Assembly: GCA_022495995.1 (NCBI GenBank)
Contig: JAFEMH010001450.1
Coordinates: 124,001 to 188,000 of the forward strand
Reading direction: 5' to 3'
Source: Adenophora triphylla var. japonica
Lineage: Eukaryota > Streptophyta > Magnoliopsida > Asterales > Campanulaceae
DNA: 64,000 nucleotides
Shown here: in pieces, positions 20,074-30,564 of the stretch
How positions within the stretch are numbered: position 1 is the stretch's first letter
Layout of the letters: the number at the start of each line of letters is the position of its first letter
Program-made: the position numbers and the translations under genes
Notes under the pieces: model-generated
What the model saw: the letters and a program-made list of their open reading frames with translations, nothing else
Told to the model about the DNA's origin: nothing
Database searches by the model: none

Positions 20074-21182
20074 TAATTTTGTTTTAAAAACTTTTAAACA
20101 AAAAACAAAAGATTTTTAAAACGATGATGACGGTCAAACTTTCATTTTACCCCTTTCTTTAACTGTTGTGTGTGTGTGCATGTGCTGTACTTTTTATTTA
20201 CTAAAAAAATAAAAATAAAAAAAATGCATCAATATACATCTGTGTACATACATTTAAAATTCTTCAAAAAAACAAAAAAACTTATGTTTTACTCAGAAAA
20301 AGAATTTTAGTGACCGCACACTACTCGCATTGCTGCCTCGGTACACCGCACGCTACGCGCACTTGCTGCCTCGGATACACTGCACACTACAACCCTTAAC
20401 CCGGGGTGGTCTCAGTTGCAGTTAGTTTGGCCTTCCTACGCCTCTCGGACGCGCACGGGATCATTCCAAACATCCCATGCTAGCCAGTGTCAACCCTGCA
20501 CGCTTGCATCACACTCTGTCCAGGCTCGGTTGGTTTTTACCTAGTCCGTGTCATACAGCCTGGATACATATCCCATGCCGGCCATTTTTCTGGGCCGAAG
20601 CTCGGAACTCAAGATCCCTTGCGCAAGCAAAGCGATGAAAGGTCATGCTAAAATCATGACCCGATCTTGATTTCCGAAGCTACACCCAGAAGATGTTCCG
20701 TCCCAGATATACATCCATGCCCATATGACACCATGTCATCAAGCCTTTAATACGTCAACCATGACAATATGACCTAGCCAACGCCTAACGTCACAGATCC
20801 CTTGTGCAAGCAAGGTAAAGAGAGGTCATGCCGATCTCTCGACCAGATCTTGACTCAGGTGTCGGCTCGGCTCACTATTTACATGGCCGACGCATTAAAA
20901 CGAACATGACAGGCTCGGTCCTTAGGTTCGATTTTTCTTTTAGGCCAGTGGAAACCGCTTGCCCTATAGGACCCTCGCCCGGGGCTGTCCACCCTGGGAT
21001 GTCAAAATACAGGTGCAAAACAAGGGGCTTATAGCTGCACAGATGGTCTCCACTGACCCAAGATCTAGCATAGTTGCGAAAAAGAAGAGCAATCTTTTCC
21101 AACTAACTTAGGATTCTGAGAAAACACTGTTTTAAGTAAATTAAAACAACAAAAAAAAATAACATAAAAAAGCGGAAACTGC
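20074..21182 (+). other. Gypsy-B 5' leader, non-coding
   Basis: About 1.1 kb between primer site and gag, without a supported frame. It contains a roughly 50-bp near-repeat (CCGCACACTACTCGCA / CCGCACGCTACGCGCA, about 20314-20380). Another repeat, AGATCCCTTGCGCAAGCAA / AGATCCCTTGTGCAAGCAA, occurs at 20611 and 20795, each followed by AGGTCATGC. A long leader is usual in Tat/Ogre elements. Confidence 0.6.
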
Positions 21183-23122
21183 ATGTCACATGAGCTTTCC
21201 CCCTTTATCCAAAAAGGCTTTCCCATGTCTAAACCTTACCCGTCACCCCCTCCAGCGAACCGAGAGTGGTTGAGAGTACCCAGGAGCCACCTTTTCAGTA
21301 TCGAAGTTACAAGGTCCGACAGCCCTTCCGGTTCAGCGGTTCAAACAGTCTGCTATTCCCCCATGGCGGGATCAACAGATAACAGTGAGGGAAACGGAAC
21401 CCCGCCATTGAGAAACCTCCAGACAATAGAGGAGGTGCTGTGAGCCTTCGAAACTCTCAAGAAGCGCCAGGAAGAGCAGTAAGCCTGGATCTTAGACACC
21501 ATGCGCCGCCGCGGAGCTGTGGCCGTTCCCCAAACAGATAGGACTTTCATTCTCATAGAAGACGAAGAAATACCTGCTCCCCCGGGTCCTCAAAGCTATC
21601 AGCAGGTCCTGCCTCCGCCAAACTACGAAAACCCAGCAAAGCAAAGCAGCTCCCGCTCAAAGCTTCACTCGGGCATCAGTCAAGCAGCTTCGATCTGCCC
21701 GCCTCAACACAGCCAGTTTCCCGGCCCTGCGCCCCAAGCTCAATATCAACAGCACACATACGTGCCCGCTCCACCAGATCCCAATGCATCTCGGTATCCC
21801 CCAGGATTCAATCCTCTGGCTCTATACGAGCCTCGCAACCATAATAAAAAATCCCAATGTTTACCTGGGACAGACATCCCAAGCGAATATCCCGATATTT
21901 CAAACCTACCACCCGCTGGTCTGCCACTTGGGGCTAATAAGACATTTCCCCAATTCCCAAACACAACCCTTAGCGGCCCCGACAATCACGCCCTCAATTT
22001 CAACAACCCAGGGTACGGGATGGTATACACTCAACTACCTCCCCAAGACTCCCGAATGGCGATCCCATTAGCCAATCCACCTCCATCTTCGGTTTCCATC
22101 CCCGAAAATGGAAACCCGCCTCAACCTACCGATCCCCACATGGCTTGGTTGATCGAACAAATGAAGGACATGCAATGCAAACTAGCCAACTCTCGGAAGG
22201 ACTCCCTCATGCCCACTGATCCGAACAAGGTGGTCCCGCTTCCTCCGAAATTCAGAATGCCAAAAATGGAAAAGTTTGATGGTACAGAATGCCCAAAAAC
22301 CCACATCGACACCTATGTCTTGGGTATGAGAGCCAAAGGGGCAACCCCTCAACAAATGGTGGATCACTTCCATCATTCCCTCAAATCCACAACGTTAAGG
22401 TGGTTCCTCAACGTAAAGGCAGAAAACCGCTCCACGTGGGACCAAATCAGCGAAGTCTTCCTAGAGAAGTACCGCGCCAACCTCGAATGGGAAACAAACC
22501 GCCATGATCTGCAAGCCACCGAACAAAAGGATGACAAACTAGTAGGCGAGTTCTACAAAAGATGGAACTGGAAGCTAAGCGAGATAATGGATCCGCTTTC
22601 CAAAGAGGAGCAAATGGACATCTTCCATTCCTGCCTCAAACCATCTCTGAGGACCTTGATCATCCATCACTTCTATCTGGACCTCCGTGCCATGGTCAAC
22701 GCCGGAACCATGTTCGAAAGACCCTGAGCCTCCAAAAGACAACAGCGATCCATGCTTCGTCTTACCGCTATCGGGCAAACCTGTCAAATCCAGCACCTGT
22801 CCCGAACAAAGGAAAGGAAACAGCCGGAACCATCGACTACATCCAGAACGGAACTCAAGTGAACCGCGATCAAGCACCCCCGAGGAACAACGATCCTCCT
22901 CGCCCACAACAGTTCCGGCATTTTGACAACCTAGAAATGCCCCTGGGCCAAGTGTTTGAAGCATTGGTGAAGCGGAATCTTCTCAAACCTCTCGAGAATT
23001 TCCAGCCAAAGACTCCTAAACCCAACATGAATATGAGCAAGCACTGCGCCTTTCACAACTGCCCCCTTTCACACCACCGACGATTGCTTCGTGCTGAAGC
23101 AAGTGGTCCAGGGGCTCATTGA
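21183..23122 (+). pseudogene. Gypsy-B gag, two early stops and late frameshifts
   Basis: Gag forms the intracellular particle that packages element RNA. The frame from 21183 has TGA at 21441-21443 (EEVL-stop-AFETLKK) and TAA at 21480-21482 (KRQEEQ-stop-AWILD), then is open to TGA at 22727. A Pro/Gln-rich N-terminal half leads to the capsid-type retrotrans_gag domain: PLPPKFRMPKMEKFDGTECP, HIDTYVLGMRAKGATPQQMV, TLRWFLNVKAENRSTWDQIS, LVGEFYKRWNWKLSEI, FHSCLKPSLRTLI. After 22727 the frame shifts twice; the third part has MPLGQVFEALVKRNLLKPL and a Cys/His cluster (HCAFHNCPLSHHTDDCF when the shift near 23080 is allowed for). Both early stops look like C-to-T changes. Confidence 0.85.
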
Positions 23123-23338
23123 AGAAGGAAAGTTGGAACGCCCCCGTGGCCCCAACACAATCGGAAATCCGTTCCCTCGGAACGACAGGGTGAACATGAT
23201 AGCCTTCAGCGAGAGTCTATACAAGAGTAAGTCCCCTGCTATCTCCGAAACCGTCAACATGCTATCCGCTATGACTGGGAATGCGAAACCAGAGTCAAAC
23301 GCTCCCGCGACCGGGAATCTAGATAGGGAAATCCGAGG

Positions 23339-23920
23339 ATGACTGTCTCCCTACGGTCTCTGCCACGGTCAAGACACACCAATGGATGGACAGAACGCTC
23401 CCCGGAGGAGACTGAATCAAACGGAAGCACCGGAAGCGGTCTAACCTTCACAGACGCGAACTTACCGATATGTGAAAACAGACACAACGAGGCCCTCCTC
23501 ATCCTCATAAAGAAAGAGAGGTTCTACCTCCCAAACGTCCTGGTCGACAATGGCTCTGCCATCAACATCATTGCCCTGCGCACAATAAAATGACTCCGTG
23601 TCGACCGCTCCCTGATGAGACCTTCGCCTCGGATAATCCGAGCTTAGGACTCCACTCCGCTCCCTGTCGTAGGTGTAATTGATCTGAGGATCCAATTCAA
23701 CGAACAAATGGAGTCGGTAGAATTCCAAGTTGTGGAAATCAACTCAACCTTCTCTGCCCTGCTAGGACGCCCTTGGCTGCACCAGATGAAAGCAGTATCA
23801 TCTACTCTTCACCAATGTGTGAAATTCATCAACGCCAACGGAAACCTCAAAGTAATCTGCGAGAGCAAAGACGATGGAAAGCGCTTGGCCAAGCTGACCT
23901 GCAAGAAGGTCCCGACATGA
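23339..23920 (+). pseudogene. Gypsy-B aspartic protease region
   Basis: The retroviral-type aspartic protease cuts the polyprotein. The frame has FTDANLPICENRHNEALLI, then NVLVDNGSAINIIALRTI, where VDNGSA stands for the usual D-[ST]-G-[SA] catalytic triad. The middle residue is Asn-Gly-Ser rather than Gly-Gly-Ser, which is seen in this lineage. A TGA follows at 23591-23593 and a TAG a few codons on. The flap and C-terminal half (VVEINSTFSALLGRPWLHQM, STLHQCVKFINANG) continue to a TGA at 23918-23920. The LGRPWLH motif is a strong Ty3/Gypsy protease marker. Confidence 0.8.
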
Positions 23921-24948
23921 CCGAGTATTCCTCTGCAGACGAGTCTCCAGTCATGACCTGCTACCAAATAGATCCCTACATTCACACGCTAATCCGTGAC
24001 GAGCTAGAGATCGAAGAACTCATGGGCCAAGACGACAACGCTGAATTATGCGACTGCGAAGAATGCATGACAGAAAATCAAGAGAGGGACGCCCAGATAG
24101 AGCTTGATCGAGAAGTAAACTCATACTTTGCCGAAAATCCTCCTGAGGAAAGCTGGCTCATCACCGACACGCTAGTGCAGGATAACCCTCTTGCCGACAC
24201 ACTCGGATATCACGGGGACAGCCATCACAAAGATAGTCCAGCTTCAACATCCCGTATCTCGACTTGGAAGAACAAGGGCGCGACCTCCTTCAAAGCCTAA
24301 TCGTAGAAGGATAGATAGCATGCCTCGATTCGTACATCGTGAATGTCATCCAAGCAAAGATCCCGTATAAGGAAGCAAATTATATGAAGATAATCAACAT
24401 CAAGAAGAATCAACTCCGACCGCCGAATGCTTCGCCCTCATGGAAGAAGCTCTCCATGACTTCTATCATCAAGGCCCCCCGAGATCTGGTAGCAACACCA
24501 ATGGAGGGACACCGTCAAAGGAGCAACCTAAAACCTCTGCGATCTGGTTTGAAGTCGAACCGCATACAAGCCATCCTTCGAGAACCGCATCGACTGAAGA
24601 ATGGCCACCAAAGCCATCGCCACCCTCTCTAGACCTATAGCCCACAAGGAGAAATGAAGCCTGGTCCAATCCCTCGTCGCCTAGAGTCTAGCTTCGAGTC
24701 ATGTTGTCTGTGAATTCAAGTCTTTTGAGTCATCTGATGGCTCTACGGCGGAAGATTATGAGTCCATAAATCAACAATGTATCTACGATTTCAATAAAAG
24801 GTCCGACCTTTCTAGATATCCTTCCATTGAATCTTTAACAAAATGATAAGTTAACTAAATCACAAACAGTTAATAACAACTCATCTAATAAAGAAGCAGA
24901 CACATTAATTGAACAATGCATTAAACAAACATTTAAGCATGTTGTCAA
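23918..24948 (+). pseudogene. Gypsy-B spacer after protease; reverse transcriptase and RNase H missing
   Basis: One frame begins MTEYSSADESPVMTCYQIDP and is strongly acidic (ELEIEELMGQDDNAELCDCE) to TAA at about 24300. This matches the linker that normally precedes RT. From there to 24948 no frame shows YxDD, DFRxLN or RNase H motifs. A short IACLDSYIVNVIQAKIPYKE-like stretch at about 24316-24378 is unrecognised. The integrase lead starts at 24949. An internal deletion of about 2 kb, relative to a full Gypsy pol, is the simplest reading. Confidence 0.7.
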
Positions 24949-26297
24949 ATGAAAGAAAAACTTGGTCCAAGCTGCCGAGAAGGTTTTAATCAGAGTGAAT
25001 TTTGGGAACTACTGAAGAGCCAAAGAGACACAAATCAGAAGCCTCTTCACCAGCGCAAATACTCCAACCATATCTTCCAATACCTCAAGAACGGGGAAAC
25101 CGCCTTCATGAACGAGGAAGGCCAACGCAAAGAAGGAGTCATAGACAAGAGCATCATAGCCCTAAAACGCCTCGCCTCTCACTTTGTCATCCTTGGAGAC
25201 ATGCTATACAAAAAGCGCTACCAAGGACTGCTCCTACGCTGCATCAGCCAGGAAAAAGCAAACGAGCTCATGAACGAAGTCCACAATGGGGCTTGCGGCC
25301 CCCACATGAATGCTAGAGTCCTGATGCAAATCATTCTTCGAATGGGCTACTACTGGATCTCCATGGAGGCAGACTGCATCCACTTTGTTCAAAGCTACGA
25401 CAAGTGCCAACAGTTCTCCAACCTCAATCATCTACCTCCTCACGATCTCTACTGTATGACTACTCCCTGGCCCTTCGCCACTTGGGGAATTGACATTATT
25501 GGGAAGATCGCTTCGCCAGGCAGCAACGGCCGCGAATTCGTCTTGGTAGCCATCAACTACTTCACAAAATGGGTCGAAGCCAAGTCCTACAAGGTGCTAA
25601 CTCCCAGGAAGGTCGCACATTTCTCAAGGAAAACATCATATGCCGATACGGCAACCCGAACGAGGTCATATCAGACAACGGCTCCCACTTTGAAGGAGAA
25701 TGCGACAGATTGCTGGCCGAATTCAAGATCACACGCCACAAGTCCTTTCCCTACAGGCCGTAAACTAACGGCACAGTAGAAGCATCAAACAAGACCCTTG
25801 AACGGATCATTCGAAAAATGACCACTCGAGGACGAGATTGGCCTGAGAAGCTGCACCTTGCACTTTAGGGCTACCGAACATCAGTCAGAACAGCCACGGG
25901 AGAAACTCCATTCGCCCTGACATACGGAATGGAAGCAGTACTGCCCGTTGAATTGGAAATTCCCTCACTTCGAGTGCTGCTGGAAAATGAGATCAACAAA
26001 GTCGAATGGCTCTGGAGCCGACACGACGAACTGGCTCTGCTAGACGAACGCTGACTAAAGGCCATGGAACAAGTCCGAGCCTACCAAAGCAGAATGGCCA
26101 GAGCTTTCGACAAGAAAGTCAAGTCCCGAGACATCAGGGAAGGTGATCTGGTACTCAAGGAAAAGCCTTCCACTCGAACCAAACCACTAGGAAAGTGGGA
26201 ACCAACATGGATCGGCCCTTTCGTGGTTCAAAAGATCTTCTCCAGAGGTGCCATGAAGCCGACTGACCTAGACGGCAATCCCTTCGAATCCAAATAA
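24949..26297 (+). pseudogene. Gypsy-B integrase, one frameshift and three in-frame stops
   Basis: Order: lead (SQRDTNQKPLHQRKYSN); zinc domain with HNGACGPHMNA and GYYWISMEADC, where the first Cys of the CxxC pair is Tyr (SYDKCQQ), so zinc binding is impaired; core with GIDIIG (Asp, about 25490) and NYFTKWVEAKSYKVLTPRKV. A shift near 25620 leads to CRYGNPNEVISDNGSHF (second Asp, about 25675), TAA 25761-25763, VEASNKTLERIIRKM (Glu, about 25785), TAG 25866-25868 (LAL-stop-GYRTS), TGA 26052-26054, and the C-terminal domain (WIGPFVVQKIFSRGAMKPTD) ending at TAA 26295-26297. It is closely related to Gypsy-A integrase. All three stops fit C-to-T or G-to-A change from the family residues Gln, Trp and Arg. 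Confidence 0.88.
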
Positions 26298-26824
26298 CGA
26301 AAGCAAACTTCGCAGATACTTCACCTAAAGAAGATCAACCGTGCATCTCTCGCACTCCTTGTAGTGTCGAACTACGCAGACTGAGCCCTCTAGTCCTGGG
26401 GAACGTCGGCAACCTTAATTGGTCCCTATTTAAAAACACACAAAAAAACAAAAAGTTTGAATGTCAACCAAGACCTCCATCAAACTATACGCTTTCCAAA
26501 GCATGCCCCCACCAGCACCTTGACCAAGTCAAATGACGGCGGCAACACCAAAAGGACAACAAAAGGTCCCTCAACATTGCAAGAATGACCCATGTCAACA
26601 ACAAGCTAGGGGATTGCCTTCGCCCTCACGCGCTTCAAAAAAAAAGGAGCTCAAGTAGAAGCTACAAAAAATAATGAGGTCAAGGACCCAGCGCCGACAA
26701 GCAAGAAACAAGGAAGTCACGGAAAAGACCGTCAAAAGCGACTTGTCAAGGAAACATCCAACCTTCCCACCCAAACACAAAACCCAAACAAAAAGGGATG
26801 CCGTCAAGGCTCAGACTGCTTCAG
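26298..26824 (+). other. Region between integrase and matR fragment in Gypsy-B
   Basis: Probable 3' untranslated sequence just after integrase (ACTCCTTGTAGTGTCGAACTACG, which a pol-linked frame crosses). It is followed by unrecognised, lysine-rich potential coding sequence in the frame that later becomes matR-like (26674-26824). No domain is recognised. Confidence 0.45.
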
Positions 26825-27220
26825 TGGCCCCCTTAAAAAGCCATTACTTAATAAGGATTTGTTACGCGCGATATGCCGACGACTTACTAGTGGGAATCGT
26901 GGGTGCCGTAGAGCTTCTCATAGAAATACAAAAACGGATCGCCCACTTCCTACAATCTGGCCTGAACCTTTGGGTAGGCTCTGCAGGATCAACAACAATA
27001 GCTTCACGGAGTACGGTAGAATTCCTCGGTGCGGTCATTCGGGAAGTCCCTCAGAGGACGACTCCCATACAATTCTTGCGAGAGCTGGAGAAGCGTCTAC
27101 GAGTAAAGCACCGTATCCATATAACTGCTTTCCACCTACGCTCCGCCATCCATTCCAAGTTTAGGAACCTAGGTAAGAGTATCCCGATCAAAGATCTGAC
27201 GAAGGGGATGAGCGGAAGAG
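26825..27220 (+). pseudogene. matR: Fragment of mitochondrial maturase gene matR
   Basis: About 130 codons without a stop match, as I recall the family, the C-terminal RT and maturase part of the plant mitochondrial protein encoded in the nad1 intron. Segments: APLKSHYLIRICYARYADDL, LLIEIQKRIAHFLQSGLNLW, GSAGSTTIASRSTVEFLGAV, TTPIQFLRELEKRLRVKHRI, HLRSAIHSKFRNLG, IPIKDLTKGMSG. YADD is the RT active-site motif. The match stops at about 27218, where a tandem repeat (CACGTCCTCACAATCGACCT) begins. Start, N-terminal RT part and C-terminal maturase domain X are absent, so it is a non-functional nuclear copy of mitochondrial DNA. It lies on the sense strand of Gypsy-B between integrase and 3' LTR, so it was captured by, or inserted into, the element. 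Confidence 0.88.
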
Positions 27221-27875
27221 GGAGCCACGTCCTCACAATCGACCTCGGTGGTCACACCTCACCTTAGGACGCCACCACGTCCTCACAATCGACCTCGGTG
27301 GTCACACCTCTCCTTAGGACGCCACCACGTCCTCACAATCGACCTCGGTGGTCACATCATCATTAGGATGCCACCACATCCTCACAATCGACCTCGGTGG
27401 TCACACCTCACCTTAGGACGCCACCACATCCTCACAATCGACCTCGGTGGTCAAATCATCCTTAGGATGCCACCACGTCCTCACAATCAACCTCGGTGGT
27501 CACACCTCACCTTAGGACACCACCACGCCCTCACAATCGACCTCGACGGTCACATCACCTCAGGGCACCACCACGCCCGCATACACTCACGATTACATGA
27601 CCCATGAACTATGAACAGGCTTGATTCCCGCTAGGGATAGGTAGGAATACCATCAAAGGGTCAAGCCAACTGACCTAAACGATCACACAGTAGGACACCA
27701 CCACGTCCTCACAACCGTCCTAAACGGTCACCCTAGGACACCACCACGTCCACAAACTCCCCCCACACATGAACTACGATCAGGCTTGATTCCCGCTAGG
27801 GATACGTAGGAATCCTATCAAAGTATCCAGCCAACCGACCTAAACGGTCACACAGTAGGACACCACCATGTCCTC
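27221..27875 (+). repeat. About 52-bp tandem repeats and duplicated 3' UTR motif in Gypsy-B
   Basis: Units carry GCCACCACGTCCTCACAATC and GACCTCGGTGGTCACACCTC; starts are near 27224, 27276, 27328, 27380, 27431, 27475, 27522 and 27566. More diverged copies (CACCACCACGTCC with AAACGGTCAC) continue to 27870. Two copies of AGGCTTGATTCCCGCTAGGG followed by TACGTAGGAATCC-like sequence (27617, 27783) are the 3' UTR motif shared with Gypsy-A and Gypsy-C. GACCTCGGTGGTC is partly palindromic. Confidence 0.88.
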
Positions 27876-28954
27876 ACATCATAATTACAAAATCCCCTTA
27901 AAGTCCACAATATTCCCTTAAATCCAGGAAAACAAAAACTCGAGAACGGCCGACAAAGGTCGTGTGACAAACCTTGCCGTAATCCTGACTCCTATAAATA
28001 GAGGGCTCCCCCCTCATAATTTTCACACCTCCCTCTTCTCCTCTCTCTCTCGCTCGCCTTCAGCAGCCCCTCTAAGACCTTCTTCGAGGCAATCCCTGGC
28101 CCCTTTTGGTTCCCTCTGGGGCATTCTGAGGCCCCTCGTGGTACTTCGAAGCCCTGCCGAGCACTTCCGAACGCTCCCGAGATGCCCCGAGGCACTCCCG
28201 ACGCATTTCAAGCCTCGGCCGATCCATCCCTGGGCTCCTGCCAATCCATCCCGAGGCATTCTGGTCCATCCCGAGGTGTCCCGGCCCTTTTCGAGCACAA
28301 CCGACGATCCCGACGCACACCGGAACTCTGCCCGAGCGCAACCGACAATCCCGATGCACGACGAACCTCTACTTGAGTCCAGTCAATGATCCTTGCGATC
28401 CCAACGCACGACGAAACTCTTCCCGAGTACACACCTGACAATCCCGAGGCACGCCGAAGCTCTGTCCGCAGACACCGGCACGTCCCGAAGCAATCCCGGT
28501 CCGTCCTGAAATACTATTCAACACTCAAACACTATTCTCCAGCAGAAGACAGACACGAACCAACATTGGTAAGGCTTTCTTCCATTTCTATACATTTCAA
28601 TACATAGCGTACGATGTAGACATTATATACAACATGCATTTTTAAAAGCACACACACACACACACACATTCAACTTTTAAAGAAAGAAGGGGTATCGAAA
28701 GACTCGTTTTTACGAGGCGACTCGGGTGCGCATTTACTATGCCCTTCCCGAGGAGTAATTAGACCTCCGAACTCAAAAATCTCATCACACAACAACAGTT
28801 TTTAAACTAAGCCTTTTTTCAATGTTTTGGGCTAAATCAAAACGGCTTGGCGACTCTACGAACAAAACGCAGTGAGAGACCTCCTCCTCGAACAAAGAAA
28901 ACGAGGGCGAGCAGCTTGATGCTGGCCGCGCGCGAGCCGGATCCGGTAATTTCA
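27876..28954 (+). repeat. Gypsy-B 3' LTR, missing its first 221 bp
   Basis: Similarity to the 5' LTR starts at ACATCATAATTACAAAATCC (5' LTR position 19051) and continues to GATCCGGTAATTTCA at 28954. The LTR start TGTAAGTACC and the first 221 bp are absent and the tandem repeats abut directly, so a deletion removed the U3 start. The TATA box is kept (CCTATAAATAGAGGG, about 27993). Small indels and substitutions separate the two LTRs, so the insertion is not recent. Confidence 0.88.
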
Positions 28955-30095
28955 GCGCATTTTTTCTTGAGTAACTTGAAGATAGAATCGCACATCAGAA
29001 GCCGCTGATTGGATGAATCGACCGATGTATCGGAGTCTTCGCCCATAAATCCTTTCACTTCTTTCGTGTTCTTGGCGGTGGCATGTCTATGATGGCCTTT
29101 ATCTTGGCGGGATCTCGCTTCTATGCCACGTTCTATGACTACGTATCCCAGACTTTTCCTTTCACTCATCCCAAATAAGCATTTTGCGGGGTTGAGCCTC
29201 ATCTTGTGTTGTCTTAGTCGATTGAAGAATTTTCTGAGATCTCTGAAGTGTTGACCATCTGTATATTTGGAGTGAATAATATTGTCGTCCACGTACACTT
29301 CTATTTCCTTGTGGATCATGTCGTGGAAGAGCGTCGTGACTACCTCTCGATAAGTAGCCCCTGGCTTCTTCGACCAAACGGCATGCACCGTATAATGTAA
29401 CGTCCCCAAGGTGTGGTGAATGTTGTTTTGTGTTGGTCTTCCTCTCGCCATGAGAATTGATTATACCGCGAAACCATCCACAAATTAGCGAACTTCAAAA
29501 GTCGTTATAGCATCGACCAAAGATGTCTATGTTTCGTAGCGGGAAGTCATCTTTAGGGGATGCCTTGTTCAAGTCTCGAAGTCGACACGCACTCCGTTTG
29601 ATTGGCCACTTGCACCGTGTCTAGCCATTTCGGATATCACCTTAATGAACCCCACGTTCAGAGTTTCATGATCTCCTCTTTTCACTGTGCACGACCATTC
29701 GTGCTTAATTCTCGCGCAGCTTCGCTTTGACTGGTTTGGCGTTAGGTAGCAGCGGTATCTTGTGCTCTACGATCGAATGATTTAACCCTGGCATATCTTT
29801 GTAGGACCAAGCGAAAACATCAACATATTCTCTGAGGAGCTGCATTAGGGTTTCTTTGTCTTCCTCCTTGAAGAAGCTGTAGATCTTTGTTTCTCTGGGG
29901 TTTTCTATCGTCCCAAGATTAACCGTTTGCATTTCCTCATTGTCAACAGGGCCATTCTTTCCACAATGACCTACTTTCTTTGCTAATTCTTTTAAAATTT
30001 GTTCATTTTCTTGATCTATCTCATCATATGATTCAATATTAACTTGTTCGTTATATTCATTACTATTAGTTAATTCATCATTCACGGTGTTAGCA
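28955..30095 (-). pseudogene. Gypsy-A reverse transcriptase, heavily frameshifted
   Basis: Reverse transcriptase copies element RNA to cDNA. Reading down the minus strand from about 30095: an acidic linker; LMQLLREYVDVFAWSYKDMP and PLLPNAKPVKAKLR; then, in shifted frames, LNVGFIKVISEMA, NGVRVDFRDLNKASPKDDFP (the conserved block around DFRxLN), WFRGIINSHGE-like debris of the FxGYxQI block, TLFHDMIHKEIEVYVDDNII (the YVDD catalytic motif, about 29265-29290 on the plus strand) and LRQHKMRLNPAKCLFGM. The last part before the Gypsy-B junction reads LLMCDSIFKLLKKK. At least four frame changes make it inactive. The order and spacing join cleanly with the RNase H piece at 18829. Confidence 0.85.
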
Positions 30096-30564
30096 ATCTT
30101 GTGGTACTGAACCGAAATAGATGAAAACAATAAAACTAAGATGGGGATTTACAGGCGAAGACCCTCCGACGTGAGAGTAATTATTGTTTGGGAAAATAAG
30201 AAAAGAATTAAGAGAAAAAGATTAGAGAATGGAATAGACCTGATTTTGAAGTTAAGGTCTCTTATTTATAGGTGATAAGTGGACTAATACTCAAGAATAG
30301 AGATTAGAACTGGAGTTGTATTATGAAAGTGATTCCTGGACATGATTAAAATCATGGGGAAACCTGAATCATTATTGAAATAGGATTGCCCGAGGACAAT
30401 CCTGCTCGGTTGATGGGTCCTCTCCTCGGCTTGAGCCGAGGACCAAGGTCTCTGGACCATGTTATGAGCAAAGTACTCTTCTTAGTGCTCTTGCTCGGTT
30501 GGCCTAACGAGCTCACCCTGTTCCACTCATCATTTGACCAGCCTTTGTTTCCCATAGTTCCCGA
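30096..30564 (-). other. LTR-like promoter fragment next to Gypsy-A pol
   Basis: On the minus strand a TATA box (ACCTATAAATAAGAGACC, near 30265-30282) is followed about 110 bp on by CGTCGGAGGGTCTTCGCC, a sequence type common in the transcribed part of Gypsy LTRs. Further right a palindrome CCTCGGCTTGAGCCGAGG lies at about 30424-30441. It looks like a partial LTR fused to the pol remnant. No ends or target duplication are recognised. Confidence 0.4.

Larger units (their letters stand above)
18830..28954 (+). mobile_element. Gypsy-B: nested Ty3/Gypsy element lacking RT, carrying mitochondrial matR
   Basis: Complete layout on the plus strand: 5' LTR, primer-binding site, leader, gag, protease, acidic spacer, (RT and RNase H deleted), integrase, matR-like insert, tandem repeats, 5'-truncated 3' LTR. 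It sits in Gypsy-A pol between the RT end (KLLKKKC on the minus strand, right side) and TPQEWTEEC (left side). The flanks GGTGT (18825-18829) and GCGCA (28955-28959) do not form a clear target duplication; a 1-bp loss and a substitution would be needed. Without RT it could move only with enzymes supplied from elsewhere. Confidence 0.85.
14228..30130 (-). mobile_element. Gypsy-A: Tat/Ogre-like Ty3/Gypsy pol, host of two later insertions
   Basis: Minus-strand pol pieces appear in order RT (28955-30095), RNase H (17989-18829), integrase (16563-17931) and the last 13 codons (14228-14266). They are separated by Gypsy-B (18830-28954) and a solo LTR (14267-16557). Joining across each insertion restores a continuous pol order and, for the solo LTR, the exact reading frame (LPKP then VNMDKLKKYFA-stop). 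Neither of its own LTRs is identifiable. The RT end at about 30130 abuts other LTR-like sequence. Confidence 0.8.

Noticed and set aside
27221..27870. CRISPR-like array
   Set aside because: Units are contiguous tandem copies without unique spacers, in plant nuclear retrotransposon DNA.
18825..28959. A clean 5-bp target duplication for Gypsy-B
   Set aside because: GGTGT and GCGCA do not match; the nested state is instead supported by the Gypsy-A pol continuity on both sides.
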